Shown: positions 11,501-22,461 of the stretch, piece by piece | How positions within the stretch are numbered: the stretch's first letter is position 1 | Layout of the letters: each line of letters begins with the position of its first letter | Origin: Laccaria trichodermophora | Lineage: Eukaryota > Basidiomycota > Agaricomycetes > Agaricales > Hydnangiaceae | Direction of reading: 5' to 3' | NCBI GenBank assembly: GCA_018417955.1 | Contig: JACTVC010000010.1 | Span: 942,763 to 1,006,762 of the forward strand | Length of the DNA stretch: 64,000 nt | The notes under the pieces: model-generated | Seen by the model: only the letters and a program-made list of their open reading frames with translations | Databases searched by the model: none | What the model was told of the DNA's origin: nothing | Position numbers and translations under genes: made by a program

Positions 11501-13227
11501 AGAAGCAAGCCTTGTGTTTGACTCCCTTCAAACTGTAATTCATGTATAAGCGATTGTTTTAAATGGTAAAAAAACTGACTTACCGACAAATCTTACACCA
11601 GTGCCCTTTTTCCATAGCTCCTGTATCAATGTTCTTATGTTCATCATCCTTCTGGAAGATAGTTTGCACATCTGCTGTGTGATCTTGGTGTGTGGCACAG
11701 CGGCCTGAAATGAGAGTTAAAACAAATACAACAATATGCAATAAAAGTGAATGACACTCCTGGTCAGCAAGCATCATAGCCAGAGTTTCTAAGTACTCCT
11801 CTTCGTCACCAGCTTCAGTTCCCACATCAACATCAACATCCTCCTCCTCATCCTCCTCATCCTCCTCCTTGTCAAAATCTTCTATGGCCACCAAGGGTGG
11901 CAGATCCTCATTGTTGAAGGAGTCATCGTCTCCAGGGTCATTTGACTCATTGGCAAACTTGGTCTTCTCAGTCTTCTGAGAGACTTGGTGGCTGTCAACA
12001 CTGCTATTTGCCTTGCATTTTACAGAGGCGCTGAACTCAGCATTGTCAGGATCAACAAGCCTGGCAGAAGGACATGAGGTGCAAGAGCTGCAACAAGCAC
12101 CAGCAACAACGCAAGTGGGAGGGGCACTGTGAGCGAAGAAGGGGTGAATGACAGAGGGTTTAGGTGGAGCTCCAGGGCCAGAGATGGGTGTCTCATCATC
12201 TGGATCATTGTAGAACACAATCTCAGAGGCATCAAGAAGTTTGCTGGTGGGGTCAACAGTGCAGCCTAAGTCAGACATGTCAGGAGAGGAGTGAGGGTTA
12301 AATGTGGTATCGTGCTCACCTCTTTATACAATGAAAAAAAATGGAGTGGGCCATTGAACTGCAATCCATTGTCGCATAAAAGGCTGCATTGCCTGGCTCC
12401 ATGTGGTTGTCAGCAAAAAGGGGGAAAATGTGATGGGCAAACAAACCTCAAATGTCAAAAGAATGGCACCATTAGGTGATGCGACATTGAACAGAAAAAT
12501 ATGGCACCTGGTCTCATGTGGTTGTTAGCAAAGAAATAGGAGTGCCAGGGAGATCTCATCTTGTGCCATGAATTTTTTCGTGTTATTGCACATTGAGGGT
12601 GTGCTTGAAATCAATCTAGGGGAATGTGCAATGTTAATTCAGAAATCTGAAAGTTTTAAAGGTTCATGCAAACTCACTTGTGTGTTTTTTATCTACATCA
12701 CAGACTCTTGTTGTGTATCTGACTCAGTGAGATTGCCTTCAAGAAAGACTGGATAGAAAGTATGAAGTGGTATGAGCATTGAGCACAGAACTAAGTGCTC
12801 ATAAGTTGTGAAAACTTACCTACCAATTGTAAGTGCCAGGTCCAGGGGACGGAACATCAAAAAGGTTTGAGGGATCGCATGTGCTGAGTGCACAAAAGAA
12901 CGGAAAGGCCGACAGCAACGCTGGCTGGCATAGAGTCCAGACTGGCTTGGATGACACTGTGTTGCACATGAAGTAGGCTCGCGGAGTTTCAACATTGTTG
13001 ACAATGACTATGCTTGACTAACAAAGCACGTCAGACAATAATCAGGCAATAATTGGACTCGGTTCAGACCAGTCCAAACCCGTTCGCATGGCACCCCCTC
13101 CAAAGGAACTCAGAACTGGACATATGGTCCAGTTCTCCCTGAATGTCGAATTTTGGACTGAATCTTGGTCCAGTCCTGCAAGGTTCAGGTTTGAACTTTG
13201 GTTCAGAACCTGACCATGGCATCACTA
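8575..13227 (-). mobile_element. hAT superfamily DNA transposon, 4653 bp
   Basis: The left end is TAGTGATGCTGTGGTC and the right end is the inverted copy GACCATGGCATCACTA, a 16-bp imperfect terminal inverted repeat. The element is bounded by the exact 8-bp duplication GTCAGACA (8567-8574 and 13228-13235), the length diagnostic of hAT. Both subterminal regions are rich in short GGTTCAG/CTGGTTC-like motifs. A transposase gene lies inside on the minus strand (8804-12278). The host site is part of the dispersed 'ccctgaac/ttaccatatttgga' repeat family found on both sides. Confidence 0.93.
8804..12278 (-). pseudogene. hAT transposase, intron-containing, nearly intact with frameshifts
   Basis: The start codon at 12278 opens an acidic N-terminus, followed by a BED-finger-like segment (GHWCKICR ... 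HIGRFF). The hAT catalytic region follows: 'KVSFTFDSWTSEPGDPYLSITGHYID', 'IGWFTADNATNNDTAICELN' and 'CMEHVIHLAAGHF'. Later come a 'TWVHTHWASMYTFLDR' segment and the C-terminal dimerisation motif 'ASEQAFSSGRLTGTSQ'. About eight short introns with GT-AG ends can be placed between these blocks. The reading frame is lost by single-base shifts near 10995 and near 9025, and a third probable break lies near the junction around 10190-10240. It is likely recently inactivated and could still be mobilised in trans. Confidence 0.85.
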
Positions 13228-13499
13228 GTCAGACATAGACTACAAAGTTGGATTATCTCTACAACAGAAGCACTTTACAGTGTAGGGCTACAACTTCTGT
13301 TTTTTGATCATTTTTGGTGACTGGTCATGTGACCATCATCCCAACATCCCATTACATGGGCCCTAATAGATAAAATTATTCTTCACTTGGTTTTCTCCAG
13401 TTTTTGGTCAAAGTAGATGATATTTTCTTTTTAGTATGGACTCTGAATGTAGTGCCTGACATTCTATATACCGTTCAAACTTTTTTTCAATTTTTCCAC

Positions 13500-14480
13500 T
13501 ATTTTCCAGCAATTCTTGGATCTATTACCATATTTGGAACTGGACCCTTGACCCTGACAACATTACCAAACATTATCACAGCAATGGGCACCATCCACCA
13601 TTTCTTTCTGATTTTCTACCTATTTTTCTGGCATTTTTTGTTATATTACCATATTTGGAACTAGACTCTGGACCCTGACAATGTTACCCAATGTTATCAT
13701 TAGCAATAAGCACCATCCCCCATTTTTTTCCTATTCTTAACCATATTACCATATTTGGAACTAGACTCTGGACCCTGACAATGTTACCCAATGTTATCAT
13801 TAGCAATAAGCACCATCCCCCATTTTTTTCCTATTCTTAACCATATTACTCTATTTGGAACTAGAATCTAGACCCTGACAATGTTACTCAATGTTATCAC
13901 TAGCAATAAGCACCATCCTCCATTTTTTTCTGATTTTCTAACTATTTTCTGGCTTTTTTGATATATTACCATATTCAGAACTGGACCCTGACAACATTAC
14001 CCAATGTTATCACTGCAATGGGCACCATCCCCCATTTTTTCTGATTTTATAGCCATTTTCTGGCTATTTTTTGGTTTATAATACTCTATTTGGAACTAGA
14101 CTCTGGACCCTGACAATGTTACCCAAGGTTATTACTGGCAATAAGCACTATCCCTCATTTCTTTCTGATTTTCTGGCTATTTCTGGTTATATTACCATAT
14201 TGGGACTAGCCTATGAACCCTGACAACATTACCCAAGAGTATCACCACTATCCTCCATTGTTTTCTGATTTTCTGACTATTTTCTGGCTATTTCTGGCCA
14301 TATTACCATATTTTGAAATGTGCCCTGGACCCTGAAAACAACCTCCAACATCATTACCAACAGTAAGCACCACCCCCAATTTTTTCTGATTTTTCTGCTA
14401 TTTTATTGCTATTTTACATCTGAAAAAGCGCACATTTCCTTATTTAGAAATGCACCCTGGACCCTAAAAGCCACTGCAAA
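13500..14480. repeat. Degenerate satellite array, unit about 100-120 bp
   Basis: About nine units each start near 'atattaccatatttggaact', continue 'ggaccctgacaatgttaccc', then 'caataagcaccatcc', and end in a T-rich 'tttctgattttct' tail. Starts fall near 13524, 13643, 13743, 13843, 13963, 14078, 14190, 14303 and 14435. Units 13643-13742 and 13743-13842 are identical over 100 bp, so this part was duplicated recently. No coding potential is seen. Confidence 0.8.
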
Positions 14481-15860
14481 AAAAAACCATGTCATTTGGA
14501 TCTGAAGTGGCAGAGCTACATAGAAATTTTTGTTTTTGCCAAAAGAGATTACTAAGCATTCAACATGTACAAACAGATCTACCACACATGCAGTAAATCT
14601 GTTTGTATATGTTTTAAACCATGTGATATCATATGGGCTCAACTCCAATCCTATATTATAATTGCAATAGGTGTCTTGGCATTTCTCACATTTAAGGGTC
14701 CTAAAAGGAAGAATCTGATTGGCTGTTTCACAAAGTCACATGTATTTTGTCGATTTCATGTGAGGGGCCATTATGTGACATAATATGTGGGTGTATCATG
14801 TCTGATTCTGAGAGCAAAATCTCTTCCAATCATGTGTCAAATGTCCTTGAGCCCACAACCTTTGACAAAACCACTGGTCATTGCTTCCCATTCCATCGTC
14901 GTACCATGTCTTTCTGGAATGTTCAGACTGCTGGGACCCTTATCATGAGGGAGGCGCTCTAGTCGCGAACTTCTGACGCATACAGTGATCACCACTGCCC
15001 AGTAACAATATGTGAGCATTTTTTCCCTTCCATTGAACCCCATAAAGTCATATGCTGCTCAATAGGCCTCATGAGAACCTCAATACACCGCAACAATATC
15101 AAACCCAGAACTGTCAAGCTCTTCATCAACAAAATGCGAACCTGGATGCAAGCCCCCACCACCGTCGAACTCAAACTCTGGCCCCAAGACCTGAAACACC
15201 TACACCCCAACCTGGAGCTGCCAAGAGAGCAAGAATGAATATGTGTCAGTTACAGTGCGAAACTTGGAACAACGACCTGCAAGACAGTCCCAGAAGGTGA
15301 CATCCCCACAATATGCAAGACAAAAACCTTGTGCCAGTTCCATCTGATGGAGAAGGGTCAGCAAGGAGGGTCACTCTGGGGCATAAGGTGCATAGTATCA
15401 ACTCATTTCGTGACAATAAGCATTATCTTCCCCCTTTTTTTAGATCCCTCTCACTCCTCTTCCGAATCACATACTATTACCCTGTGCTTCTTCTACACAA
15501 ATGGCCATTTCTTTCTAATTTTAATCATGACTTCAAAGCTATGGTGACTCCTTTGAAGTGCAAAGGACTTTGGTTTGATTTCAGCCAGGCAACTCCCAGC
15601 TCATCGAAGAAGGCATGCAGATCAGAAGTGAACAGCCTGTCATTGCCTTCTCCTCAGCCTCAATCCTAAACCTACATATATGTCTTTTTCTGTATTTAGT
15701 ATTCTGGCTTGAATGAATCTTATGTAAATGAATCTGTAGTTTTTCACAAGACCTGTGCGAATGCATGGGTATCAGCTAGTACATACAAACCAAAGTTTAC
15801 CAATAGACTACAAAATTTAGTTTCAGACTATTTATTTGTATTTACCTACATTTATCCTCA
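14481..15860. other. Repeat-derived sequence, no gene recognised
   Basis: Short open frames exist (e.g. 15052-15300 and 15313-15669, plus strand), but none shows a known motif or exon structure. A small hairpin at about 14563-14617 pairs TACAAACAGAT with ATCTGTTTGTA. The segment 14470-14580 resembles 15895-15985 in sequence and in leading into a hairpin, so both look like copies of one foldback family. Confidence 0.4.
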
Positions 15861-15894
15861 TTTCAGAATAATCCCACAGACAAGGAGTGCATAC

Positions 15895-16170
15895 TGGAAA
15901 AAAAACTGTGTCATTTGGACCAGAATTGGCAGAGATACATATACATCTTCATTTTCGCAAAAATGATGACTAAGCAATGACATACGTGTAAGCTCGTCTG
16001 AGCCCTAGCTGGGGTTCAGACGAGCTTACACACACGTCATCGCTTATGTCATCGCTGCAGGTCATATTCACAATTCTGAAAGAAAATACTGTAACTCTAT
16101 CAGATTTACTCCAAATTACATAAAGTAAAATGGAGAAAAAAGGTAAAATTCCCTGCAGTCTGATTACATA
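15895..16170. repeat. Foldback element centred on a strong hairpin
   Basis: The core 15986-16031 is a near-perfect hairpin: GTGTAAGCTCGTCTGA, a short loop, then TCAGACGAGCTTACAC. Beyond it the outer arms continue as an imperfect inverted repeat: 'catttggaccagaattggcagagatac' on the left against the reverse complement of 'gtaactctatcagatttactccaaat' on the right. The right arm is tandemly repeated once more at 16225-16290. This is consistent with a foldback or MITE-like element; no target duplication was identified. Confidence 0.55.
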
Positions 16171-16299
16171 AATTGTAGCAATATATATTACATAATTGGT
16201 GTCACATCACCCAGGTTCTACCAGTGATTCTGAAAGAAAATACTGCAACTCTGCCATATCTACTCCAAATTATATGAAATAAAATGCAAAAATCTTTTA

Positions 16300-17213
16300 A
16301 ATTTGCTGGCAATTTAATTACATGCACTGTAGTACAATGTATTACATAATCAGTTCTCAAAACACTACCAATGTATTCACCATAAAAGCTGCAATTTACC
16401 AGATACCATCTATACAAAACTACAATATTGAGTGAGAGTTCATACCATCACCAGATACTATCAACTACAGAAATGATGGCAGAAGCCTATAAAAAGCTAC
16501 AGTGCCTGAAACCCTGAAACCCTGAACATGGGAGACTACAAAAGACTGGAGACCCTGGAACCCTGAACATGGGAAACCATCAAATTTCATGGGAGAAAGG
16601 CAAAGTTCAGCATTAGAATGCTGAAAAATTCCTTGAGATCAAGGGTAATAAACAAGTCTCTTCATAAACTCAGAGGACTTGTAATCATGTTAGTAGTCAG
16701 GGTGGCTATTTATCAAGCTAGGAGGATAATTCTAATTTCTGATCATTGTCATGCTCAAGATTTATATCCTGAGAGGGTTGAGAAGGCATGGTAAGTAAGA
16801 ATGTCCTGCTTAATGCAAATGCTGATGCTCACCTTTTATCCTCTGGATGTCTTTGTGGCCTTGGTCAATACAGCTCTCCACCACCACTGCAGGGCAGCAA
16901 TAAAATTGTATATGTATGAGAAGAATCCACAGGACCATCACCTGGAAAGTCTGCCACTATATAAAAAAAGAGCCTTTGATGGCTGGGGACTCAGTGAGGA
17001 GGTTCCATCCATGGAATTTGAAGCTAAAACATATTATCTGATTGCTATTGAATAATAGCACAGCAACCAAAATATGAAACTGATTTCAAGAAAAGATAGC
17101 CATTGGGAGCCTGCTCACTGGAAAATGAGGCAACACTTGGAATGGGGCTTAGGGCAAGGTTGTGATATTGTAGTCACATTGTGCAAATAGCCATTTTGCA
17201 AAGTAAGTTGTGC
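16300..17213. other. Repeat-derived sequence, one unrecognised ORF
   Basis: It contains the short dispersed repeat 16585-16684 (see 3844-3947) and an 84-codon plus-strand open frame at 16801-17055 with no recognisable motif. I do not call the frame a gene: it lacks exon structure and sits between transposon fragments. Confidence 0.35.
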
Positions 17214-17218
17214 AAAGC

Positions 17219-17527
17219 TTTGAAGTGTTCACTCTGAACTTCTCGCATAGCTGAAGTCAAGAGGGAAGGAGGAGGCAAGAATGGGTAGATCTAGGATTAC
17301 CACCTGTAAGTGAGGAATGAGTAGTTACAAGCTACTCAGCTGGCCCAACATGATTATACATACTGTAGAAAGTACAGATACACAAAGCACTACATGTAGT
17401 GCAAGAGGATGGCAATACTGCTGACAAGATGGTGGTTCAAGACAAAAGATCAATTAATTATGTCAGATATCCAAATCTAGCTATATACCACTGTTTGACT
17501 ATGGCCTCTAGGCATTCCTGTATCACA
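17219..17527 (-). mobile_element. Solo LTR, family B, copy 2 (309 bp, inverted)
   Basis: This is the reverse complement of the solo LTR at 5347-5665 over its whole length. It is bounded by the 5-bp duplication AAAGC (17214-17218 and 17528-17532). The TGTGA end is intact (TCACA on the plus strand at 17523-17527); the other end has decayed to TTTGAAG. No internal retrotransposon sequence adjoins it. Confidence 0.87.
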
Positions 17528-17946
17528 AAAGCAATATGCAAAGTGTCTAGATACACCTTTAGATATTTCCAAGGGGTATGCAAAAAAAAATCCCTATACA
17601 CAGGGTTGTTTTACTTGGATAAGCATCATCAACCCACCCCTCCCCAGGCCCTGTAAAAAGGAAATATATCATGTGTTTACCACCTACCTAGATCCTATGC
17701 CATCCCTTGCATGTAGAACCCACCCTACCTCCAGCATTCACCTTGCACTTGTCATCACAAAACCACCCTCTGGTGGGCCTTTTATGAGACTACAGGAACT
17801 CAAGTGATACTGTATTATATTAGCATTTATACATTTGTGGGGAAGCTGTTTCAGAAATCAGGGGATCAAGAACTTGAATTGGCCCTTCCATCAATGCCAG
17901 CTCTGGAATACATGAGATGGGATTGCTAAAATGTAGGTATCAGAAC

Positions 17947-18658
17947 TGTTATGATATTCCCCACATACCTACATTCCCTCTCATCCTATAACTAAATCAC
18001 ACCTTATTCCTTTCTCTCAAGTTCCCTAGGATATGATTACTCTCAAAGATATTACATTCATGTTTGATCACATAGTAACGCATAGTATACCAGAATCAAA
18101 ACAAATTACATTGTTTATATGCGACACATCTGCTTGTTGGTATTTGGATAGGACATATTTAGCAAACATAGGATAGGCAAACAAACCAAACACGCTGAAG
18201 CAGAACAAGGACATGTAAGGGCTAAAAACAGATGGATCTTTGCAGAACATTCCATGGCATTCACTCAAGGTCCAGAACCACAAGTAGAATGTATATAAGT
18301 ATGATTGTAAGGTAGTGGAATCTTAATTATCTTTTAACCCCCAAATACTGTGTGAACTTAAGATCTTGAAAGAGACAAGTCCATCACTAATGCGAAAGTA
18401 CTTAGTAAAGCCTAGCGCTACTAGTTACTTTAGAATTGTAATCGTTAAAGTCTTCAACTAACATTTTCAATTTGCAACGTCCAGTCTACAATAAGATCAC
18501 ATGAGATCTCACACCATCTGGAGTAAATCCCAACTTACATGACTTAAAACTTACAAGTACTTGACATCAAAGCCTTAGTAAGTCTTCAATTTAATCACAT
18601 TGAATAACCGATTGTATTCGCAGGAATACACCAATGTCCGAGCTGGCAAACTCTAACA
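17947..18658 (+). mobile_element. Solo LTR, family A, copy 2 (712 bp)
   Basis: It begins TGTTATG and ends CTCTAACA and is bounded by the 5-bp duplication AGAAC (17942-17946 and 18659-18663). It is similar in length and layout to the LTR at 1984-2701, including 'cttttaacccccaa' in the middle and GTATTCGCAGGAATACACCA near the 3' end. It is more diverged from that copy than the two family B copies are from each other. Confidence 0.87.
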
Positions 18659-18699
18659 AGAACTTAAGGGGTTCTCTGTCAAATGTGAAAAAAAGGCTT

Positions 18700-19330
18700 A
18701 CATGACTCCATGGCCTCAATGAGCTGCTGAATCTCTCCTTCCAGTGATACCTCATTGATATGAAGGTCCTCAACACATGCCTTTACCCAGTTGTACATTC
18801 CATGCATCCCATACTGACCTCATCAAATGATAAATGAGATAGTCTCAGGAGTTGCTCCATAATCGACAACCTGATTCAAAACTTGATCCAGAATTTCCCA
18901 ATGCTTGTCATCTGGACTGATCAGTGCTTTCAGATCCCCTGAGAATGCAGCCAAATCATCAGAATCATTGCCCTTGGGTACATCAAGAGGAAGCAAGTCA
19001 ATTGCAGCTCTGAACTGATTGAGTAGAGTAGTTGCATTCCAAGCTTCTCCAAGCATGACAGGTTGCCGATCATCAGGTAAAGGTGTGGGCTGAAGAGGTT
19101 GACAGATTTGAAGTTTAGAAAATAGATGAGTGGTAACAAGTGCTGAGATACTGGTTGAACTGGAGGCAGTGGGCATCACTATTTTGGTGAAGAACAAGCT
19201 AATCTTTTTGGTGGGGACAGCTGTAGCTTTTCAGGCATTTGTTTTATGAGCTGCACTATCAATGTGTTGCATCCAATTCTTCTTGCTGGAGAAGCTGAGT
19301 CCTACCAATATTTGGCACTCTGGGCACCAA
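18700..19330 (-). pseudogene. Transposable-element protein fragment (N-terminal type)
   Basis: Minus-strand fragments encode a C2H2-like segment 'SSKKNWMQHIDSAAH' (about 19250-19290), a downstream 'LFFTKIVMPTASS', then 'DDLAAFSGDLKALISPDDKHWEILDQVLNQVVDYG' (open frame 18823-19197). From memory, the zinc finger plus 'FSGDLxALxxPDDxxWExxDQxLNxVxxYG' pattern recurs in Agaricomycete repeat-encoded proteins. The catalytic part is absent, so I assign no superfamily. A stop interrupts the link between the two blocks. Confidence 0.4.
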
Positions 19331-20113
19331 TGGGTGCTCAATGCATCATGCTCAGATGGTACCTATGACTATATATCATGAGTGTGCAATCTTTTCAACT
19401 GTACAATAGCATACTTTTGGGGCTTTCTTCCCTCTTGCCATGGCAGACAGAGAATGTGGTGGTGTCAGAAAGGGTTGCAGTTTCTACCAAGTTTCTACAT
19501 ATATCTGAAACTTTTCTGAGTGAGCAGAAGTAAATGTTAATGAATTTAAGGTCTCACTGTGTCTTGCACTGTATGCAACAATGCCAGGGCATGGCATGAA
19601 ATTCACTCAGGCAGCCACCCAAGATACCACTTGAAAATGTTAGAGCAAGAAGGGCATTAGATAGGCATTGAAGAAAAGGTGGACAAAGATAAGTGCTCCA
19701 ATGGTTGTTGAATCAGGCTGAACTTTGCCATGTGTCAGATACACCAAATGCAGACAAAACATGAATTTGGGCTCTCTTTGTCTCGCATAGTGCTTGGTGT
19801 TAACATACATAGGACTAACAAGTCAGCAACAAGCCTAGTCTATGTGTTACATAATCTACATACTTAAACAACTACATATGTCTCCTATGTCTGATAATAA
19901 GACTTGCCTTCTGCTTTCATCTCAATACTTGGCACCCCAGAAATTGTGTACTTAGAGTATCTACAATGGAGGATCGTCTTCCATGGGTTGTATACAGTGA
20001 AATAACCATTCCAAATTTTAAAATTGGATAAGCACTTGGCCAACCACCCTACCCCATATGTTGGCAATTGCCAGTGCATACACCTTGGATATTTTGAGGC
20101 TTATAGCTTGATC
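19331..20113. other. Intergenic or repeat-derived, no gene recognised
   Basis: No protein motif or RNA gene was recognised. The last 50 bp match the segment at 1270-1312, the other copy of the repeat into which the 20122-22425 element inserted. Confidence 0.4.
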
Positions 20114-20121
20114 AAGGTGGA

Positions 20122-22425
20122 TAGGGATTGTCACGGGTTTTCCAACCTGTGCGGGTTGTGGGTAAGGGTATGTATGGGTAGGGGTATGGGTTGGACACAT
20201 CTGACCCTTGCCATACCTGTACCCTCAGCATGGGTTGGCAGGTTACCTGCCACATTATTAGAATACTTATAGATAGTAAATACTAACCAGTAGAGCCATG
20301 TGAGCGGCATTTGCCAGGACCATCACACATGCAGCTTCAACAATCTCAACCACCATCATCCACCGCGGCCACCCACCTCACCTGCATCTCCACTGCCACC
20401 AACAATCTCTGTCGATATTCTGCTATACCCCACCAAAGAAGATAATGAAGAAACTGGCAGCCTCTATCCTCTGCAGTACACTCAAGAAATCAAGGAAGGC
20501 AAGAAACCTGAATGTGGCATTGTGCATCTCCTTGCCTTATCATTCACCTCTCTGCCCTCAAACAACTCTGGTAGTGCTCCAAAACTTTGATTCAAGATAT
20601 ACTCTCAGCAGAAGACCCACTCTCCAACCAAGGCCTCAGCACACCCATAGACAATAAAGATCAATGATATGGTCTGGAATCCACACTCAAGCTCAGCTTG
20701 CACAAACACCATCCCTCCAATACACAGTCCTTTTCCCCTGGAGAGCATTCCAAGGTTGAATTTCTCCATTCTCTCTCCCTACCACTGGCTCATCTCACAT
20801 GCACATTCAGAGCTGCAAATCATGGGCCCTGATCCACTGCAACACGATCCACCCCTTCTTTGAAGACAAGGACTACCACCAGTGGAAGAACTGACAAGAC
20901 GAGTGGAGGAAACATAAGAAGGGCTTTGAGTTCAAGATGAGGGCAAAGGATCTTGCATGGTTCTTTGCTGATGAGATGAGGATGAGGGATGTTCCCTATT
21001 GTCAAAAGGTGTGCTCGTTTTCCAATATGCAGTATCCAGGGATGCTGATGTGCGGCCTGGATGTATGGTAGGAGGTGGATAATGCTGTTGGAAGAGAGGT
21101 GAAAGAACCACTGAATCACCTTGCTGCTCATCGTCATGTACAGACATTCCCACTTTCTTCCCACCCACCCCAACCTGCATCTTACACAGGACCCATACTA
21201 CCAACAAAAAAAACATGACCTTTAACATGCATACAGAATCAATGCCACGTCACCACACCCAACAACACTAGCAATGACCACCACAACGTGACACCCAAAG
21301 CCAACGACAAAGCACGACTGCCTAAAAAACGAAGGCGGCAGCCCACAAATGAAGACGAACCACCACCAGGCAAAACTGACCACACTTCATGAACGACAGC
21401 CACAAACAGAAACAGACGATGCTGAGCTGAGGTGAGCAAACTCACCTCCCCCACATCATTAATCTCCTCAACATGAAATATGGGTGCCACATTGTTGTTG
21501 TTAATTTTAGGAGACTATGGTGAGTGCCCCCATCCGACATTTGTTCCAACCCACCTCGCTGTGACACAGGACAACAATAGAATGACGACGTAGGACCCAG
21601 TTGTCCAGGGGCAGGGAATATCAGGTAGATGTATTGGGTGCACTGTGCAACAGGTACATTCCATCCCCCTCACCCATAAACTACACACATGATGAACATC
21701 TCCTCCAGGTACAACATCAACCACCAAACCTCATCCACAGGAACCTCCCCTCTAACAACTTCTCCCAACTCCTACACTTACATCCACACTACCCCAGCCA
21801 TCAACATCAACATCAATCACCAGCTTGCCCACAAATAGCACAGTTATGGCTTGATGATGCTGTCCCTCCACAGTGAGATGGGAAGAAGGGGGGGAACGGC
21901 GACAATGACAATTGATGACAATAGATGGGGACAAGGACAGCAGATGGCACAACAACACCACCCAACCATGACCACAATGCAATGCAACCACGACACATGA
22001 CTGTGACACAGCACAACCACAACACATGTCAATGATGCAACACGACCAGACATTGAGACAATGACATGACAATTACCATGCAATGACACAACATGAGAAC
22101 ATTGTAGATTGAACTGTGCAAGTATATTACATTGTATGTAGTATTTTTCCGCCCAGACAACGAACAACAATTGTCTGATCAGTTCATGGTCCTTATGTCT
22201 GTAAATATTTGTTTGTTGTACAGTATCTATTTTAAATCCACTAAACTTGGCGCCAGCTTTTATAGGGGTTCAGGTGCCACAGATAACTTCCTGTGGTGCC
22301 AAACCCATAAAACCACCAAACCCGCATAAACCCATACCCTTACCCACAGAAACCCCTACCCTCAACCATGGGTAAGGGTATGGGTTAGGCCAGAAGTACC
22401 CAGGGGTTACCTGTGACAATGCCTA
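20122..22425. mobile_element. Non-autonomous hAT-type element, 2304 bp
   Basis: The left end is TAGGGATTGTCACGGGT; the right end ends ACCTGTGACAATGCCTA, an inverted match with two differences. The exact 8-bp duplication AAGGTGGA flanks it (20114-20121 and 22426-22433). Just inside both ends are GGGTAAGGGTATGGG-like subterminal repeats (20158-20195 and 22335-22400). The interior is Pro/His/Thr-coding low-complexity CA-rich sequence with many stops and no transposase motif. The rejoined flank matches an unoccupied copy at 1285-1335. Confidence 0.88.
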
Positions 22426-22461
22426 AAGGTGGATGACTGAAGTTGTAAAACTACCACATTC

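Noticed and set aside
15052..15669. Two plus-strand ORFs of 82 and 118 codons
   Set aside because: No recognisable motif, no splice context, and located in repeat-derived sequence between a satellite and a foldback.
20300..21880. Pro/His/Thr-rich open frames in the 20-22 kb region as genes
   Set aside because: Low-complexity CA-rich sequence inside a non-autonomous element, overlapping frames on both strands, no motif and many stops when any one frame is followed.
20155..22400. GGGTAAGGGTATGGG runs as interstitial telomere sequence
   Set aside because: The runs are irregular, face each other at the two ends of one element with a hAT-type duplication, and are better explained as subterminal repeats.
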